From SZUA-36 sp041570235 (lineage in GTDB: Bacteria > Pseudomonadota > Gammaproteobacteria > Xanthomonadales > SZUA-36): a stretch of DNA of 5,990 nt. The translations under genes and the position numbers were made by a program. The number at the start of each line of letters is the position of its first letter. Within the stretch, counting starts at the first letter, position 1. Below are positions 5,809 to 5,990 of the stretch, in pieces. The notes under the pieces were generated by a model. That model ran no database searches, was not told the origin of the DNA, and was given only the letters and a program-made list of their open reading frames with translations. Location of the stretch: contig JBFFWN010000215.1 of assembly GCA_041570235.1 (NCBI GenBank), positions 1-5,990 of the forward strand. The letters are read 5' to 3'.

Positions 5809-5990
5809 ATGAATGATTTCGAATTGAAACTGGTGGTCATGCGCGAGGACATAGATGACCTTAACCATGCCGGCAATTACCACTATGTCAGGTGGATGCA
5901 GGAGGCCGCCATCGCCCACTCCAGTGCGCTGGGGTGGTCACCGGAGAAATACATTGAAATGGGGGCCGGTTGGGTGGTCAGGTCGCATGA
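5809..5990 (+). CDS. Hotdog-fold acyl-CoA thioesterase (YbgC/4HBT family), N-terminal part cut by window edge
   Basis: The frame is open for 60 complete codons to the window end. The text D-I-D-D-L-N-H-A-G-N-Y-H-Y (residues 14-26) matches the thioesterase signature DxDxxxHxxNxxY of the 4-hydroxybenzoyl-CoA thioesterase/YbgC superfamily, with the catalytic acidic residue near D14/D16. RWMQEAAIAHS (28-38) and MGAGWVVRSH (51-60) are typical of the subfamily that usually reads RWxQEAAxAHW and LGAGWVVRRH. The usual HVNN is HAGN here, so the first Asn is replaced by Gly. These enzymes hydrolyse acyl-CoA thioesters in the cytoplasm; chain preference cannot be told. The start lies six bases after the flavoprotein stop with a good SD, so the two share a transcript. 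The C-terminal half is unseen. Confidence 0.82.
   Translation, partial: MNDFELKLVVMREDIDDLNHAGNYHYVRWMQEAAIAHSSALGWSPEKYIEMGAGWVVRSH

Noticed and set aside
5428..5919. Minus-strand open frame of 163 codons across the flavoprotein/thioesterase junction
   Set aside because: It overlaps two recognised coding regions on the other strand and has no recognisable motif.

Overview
The window looks like ordinary chromosome from a mid-GC gammaproteobacterium, possibly an environmental or marine one. This rests on the protein families (a Sel1-repeat protein, a YbaK/ProX deacylase, a dimethylglycine/sarcosine-dehydrogenase-like flavoprotein, a YbgC-like thioesterase), standard Shine-Dalgarno (SD) spacing and moderate GC. 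The lineage is inferred by eye. I see no insertion sequence, tRNA, rRNA, CRISPR array or phage gene.

Left part, minus strand (1-1269): two genes abut as TAA|ATG. The upstream one is an aldo/keto reductase with a Tat-type signal and a complete D-Y-K-H catalytic set. The next starts on the adjacent base, has a Sec-type signal peptide, and reads like the N-terminus of a D-2-hydroxyacid dehydrogenase; it runs off the left edge. Together they look like a translationally coupled pair of oxidoreductases aimed at the cell envelope, which is unusual for nicotinamide-dependent folds.

Centre (1270-1585): a divergent intergenic region of about 316 bases containing two short perfect palindromes, followed by plus-strand genes. 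First is an exported Sel1-repeat protein with five gap-free 36-residue repeats, a charged linker and a C-terminal membrane anchor. A stand-alone YbaK/ProX-type aminoacyl-tRNA editing domain protein follows after 19 bases.

Right part (3198-5990): a 148-base leader with a near-palindromic hairpin and a strong SD precedes an 818-residue flavoprotein. This has a DAO-type FAD domain carrying the covalent-flavin histidine, a middle FAO_M-like region and C-terminal GcvT folate-binding domains. It probably demethylates a small N-methylated amine and passes the one-carbon unit to tetrahydrofolate. Six bases after its stop, with the SD reaching into the end of the coding region, begins a hotdog-fold acyl-CoA thioesterase cut off by the window edge. 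The flavoprotein and thioesterase very likely share a transcript.

Nothing here is clearly a new defence or mobile system. The points most worth a second look are the exported oxidoreductase pair, the substrate of the PDPR/SARDH-like flavoprotein paired with a thioesterase, and the palindromes in the two leaders.
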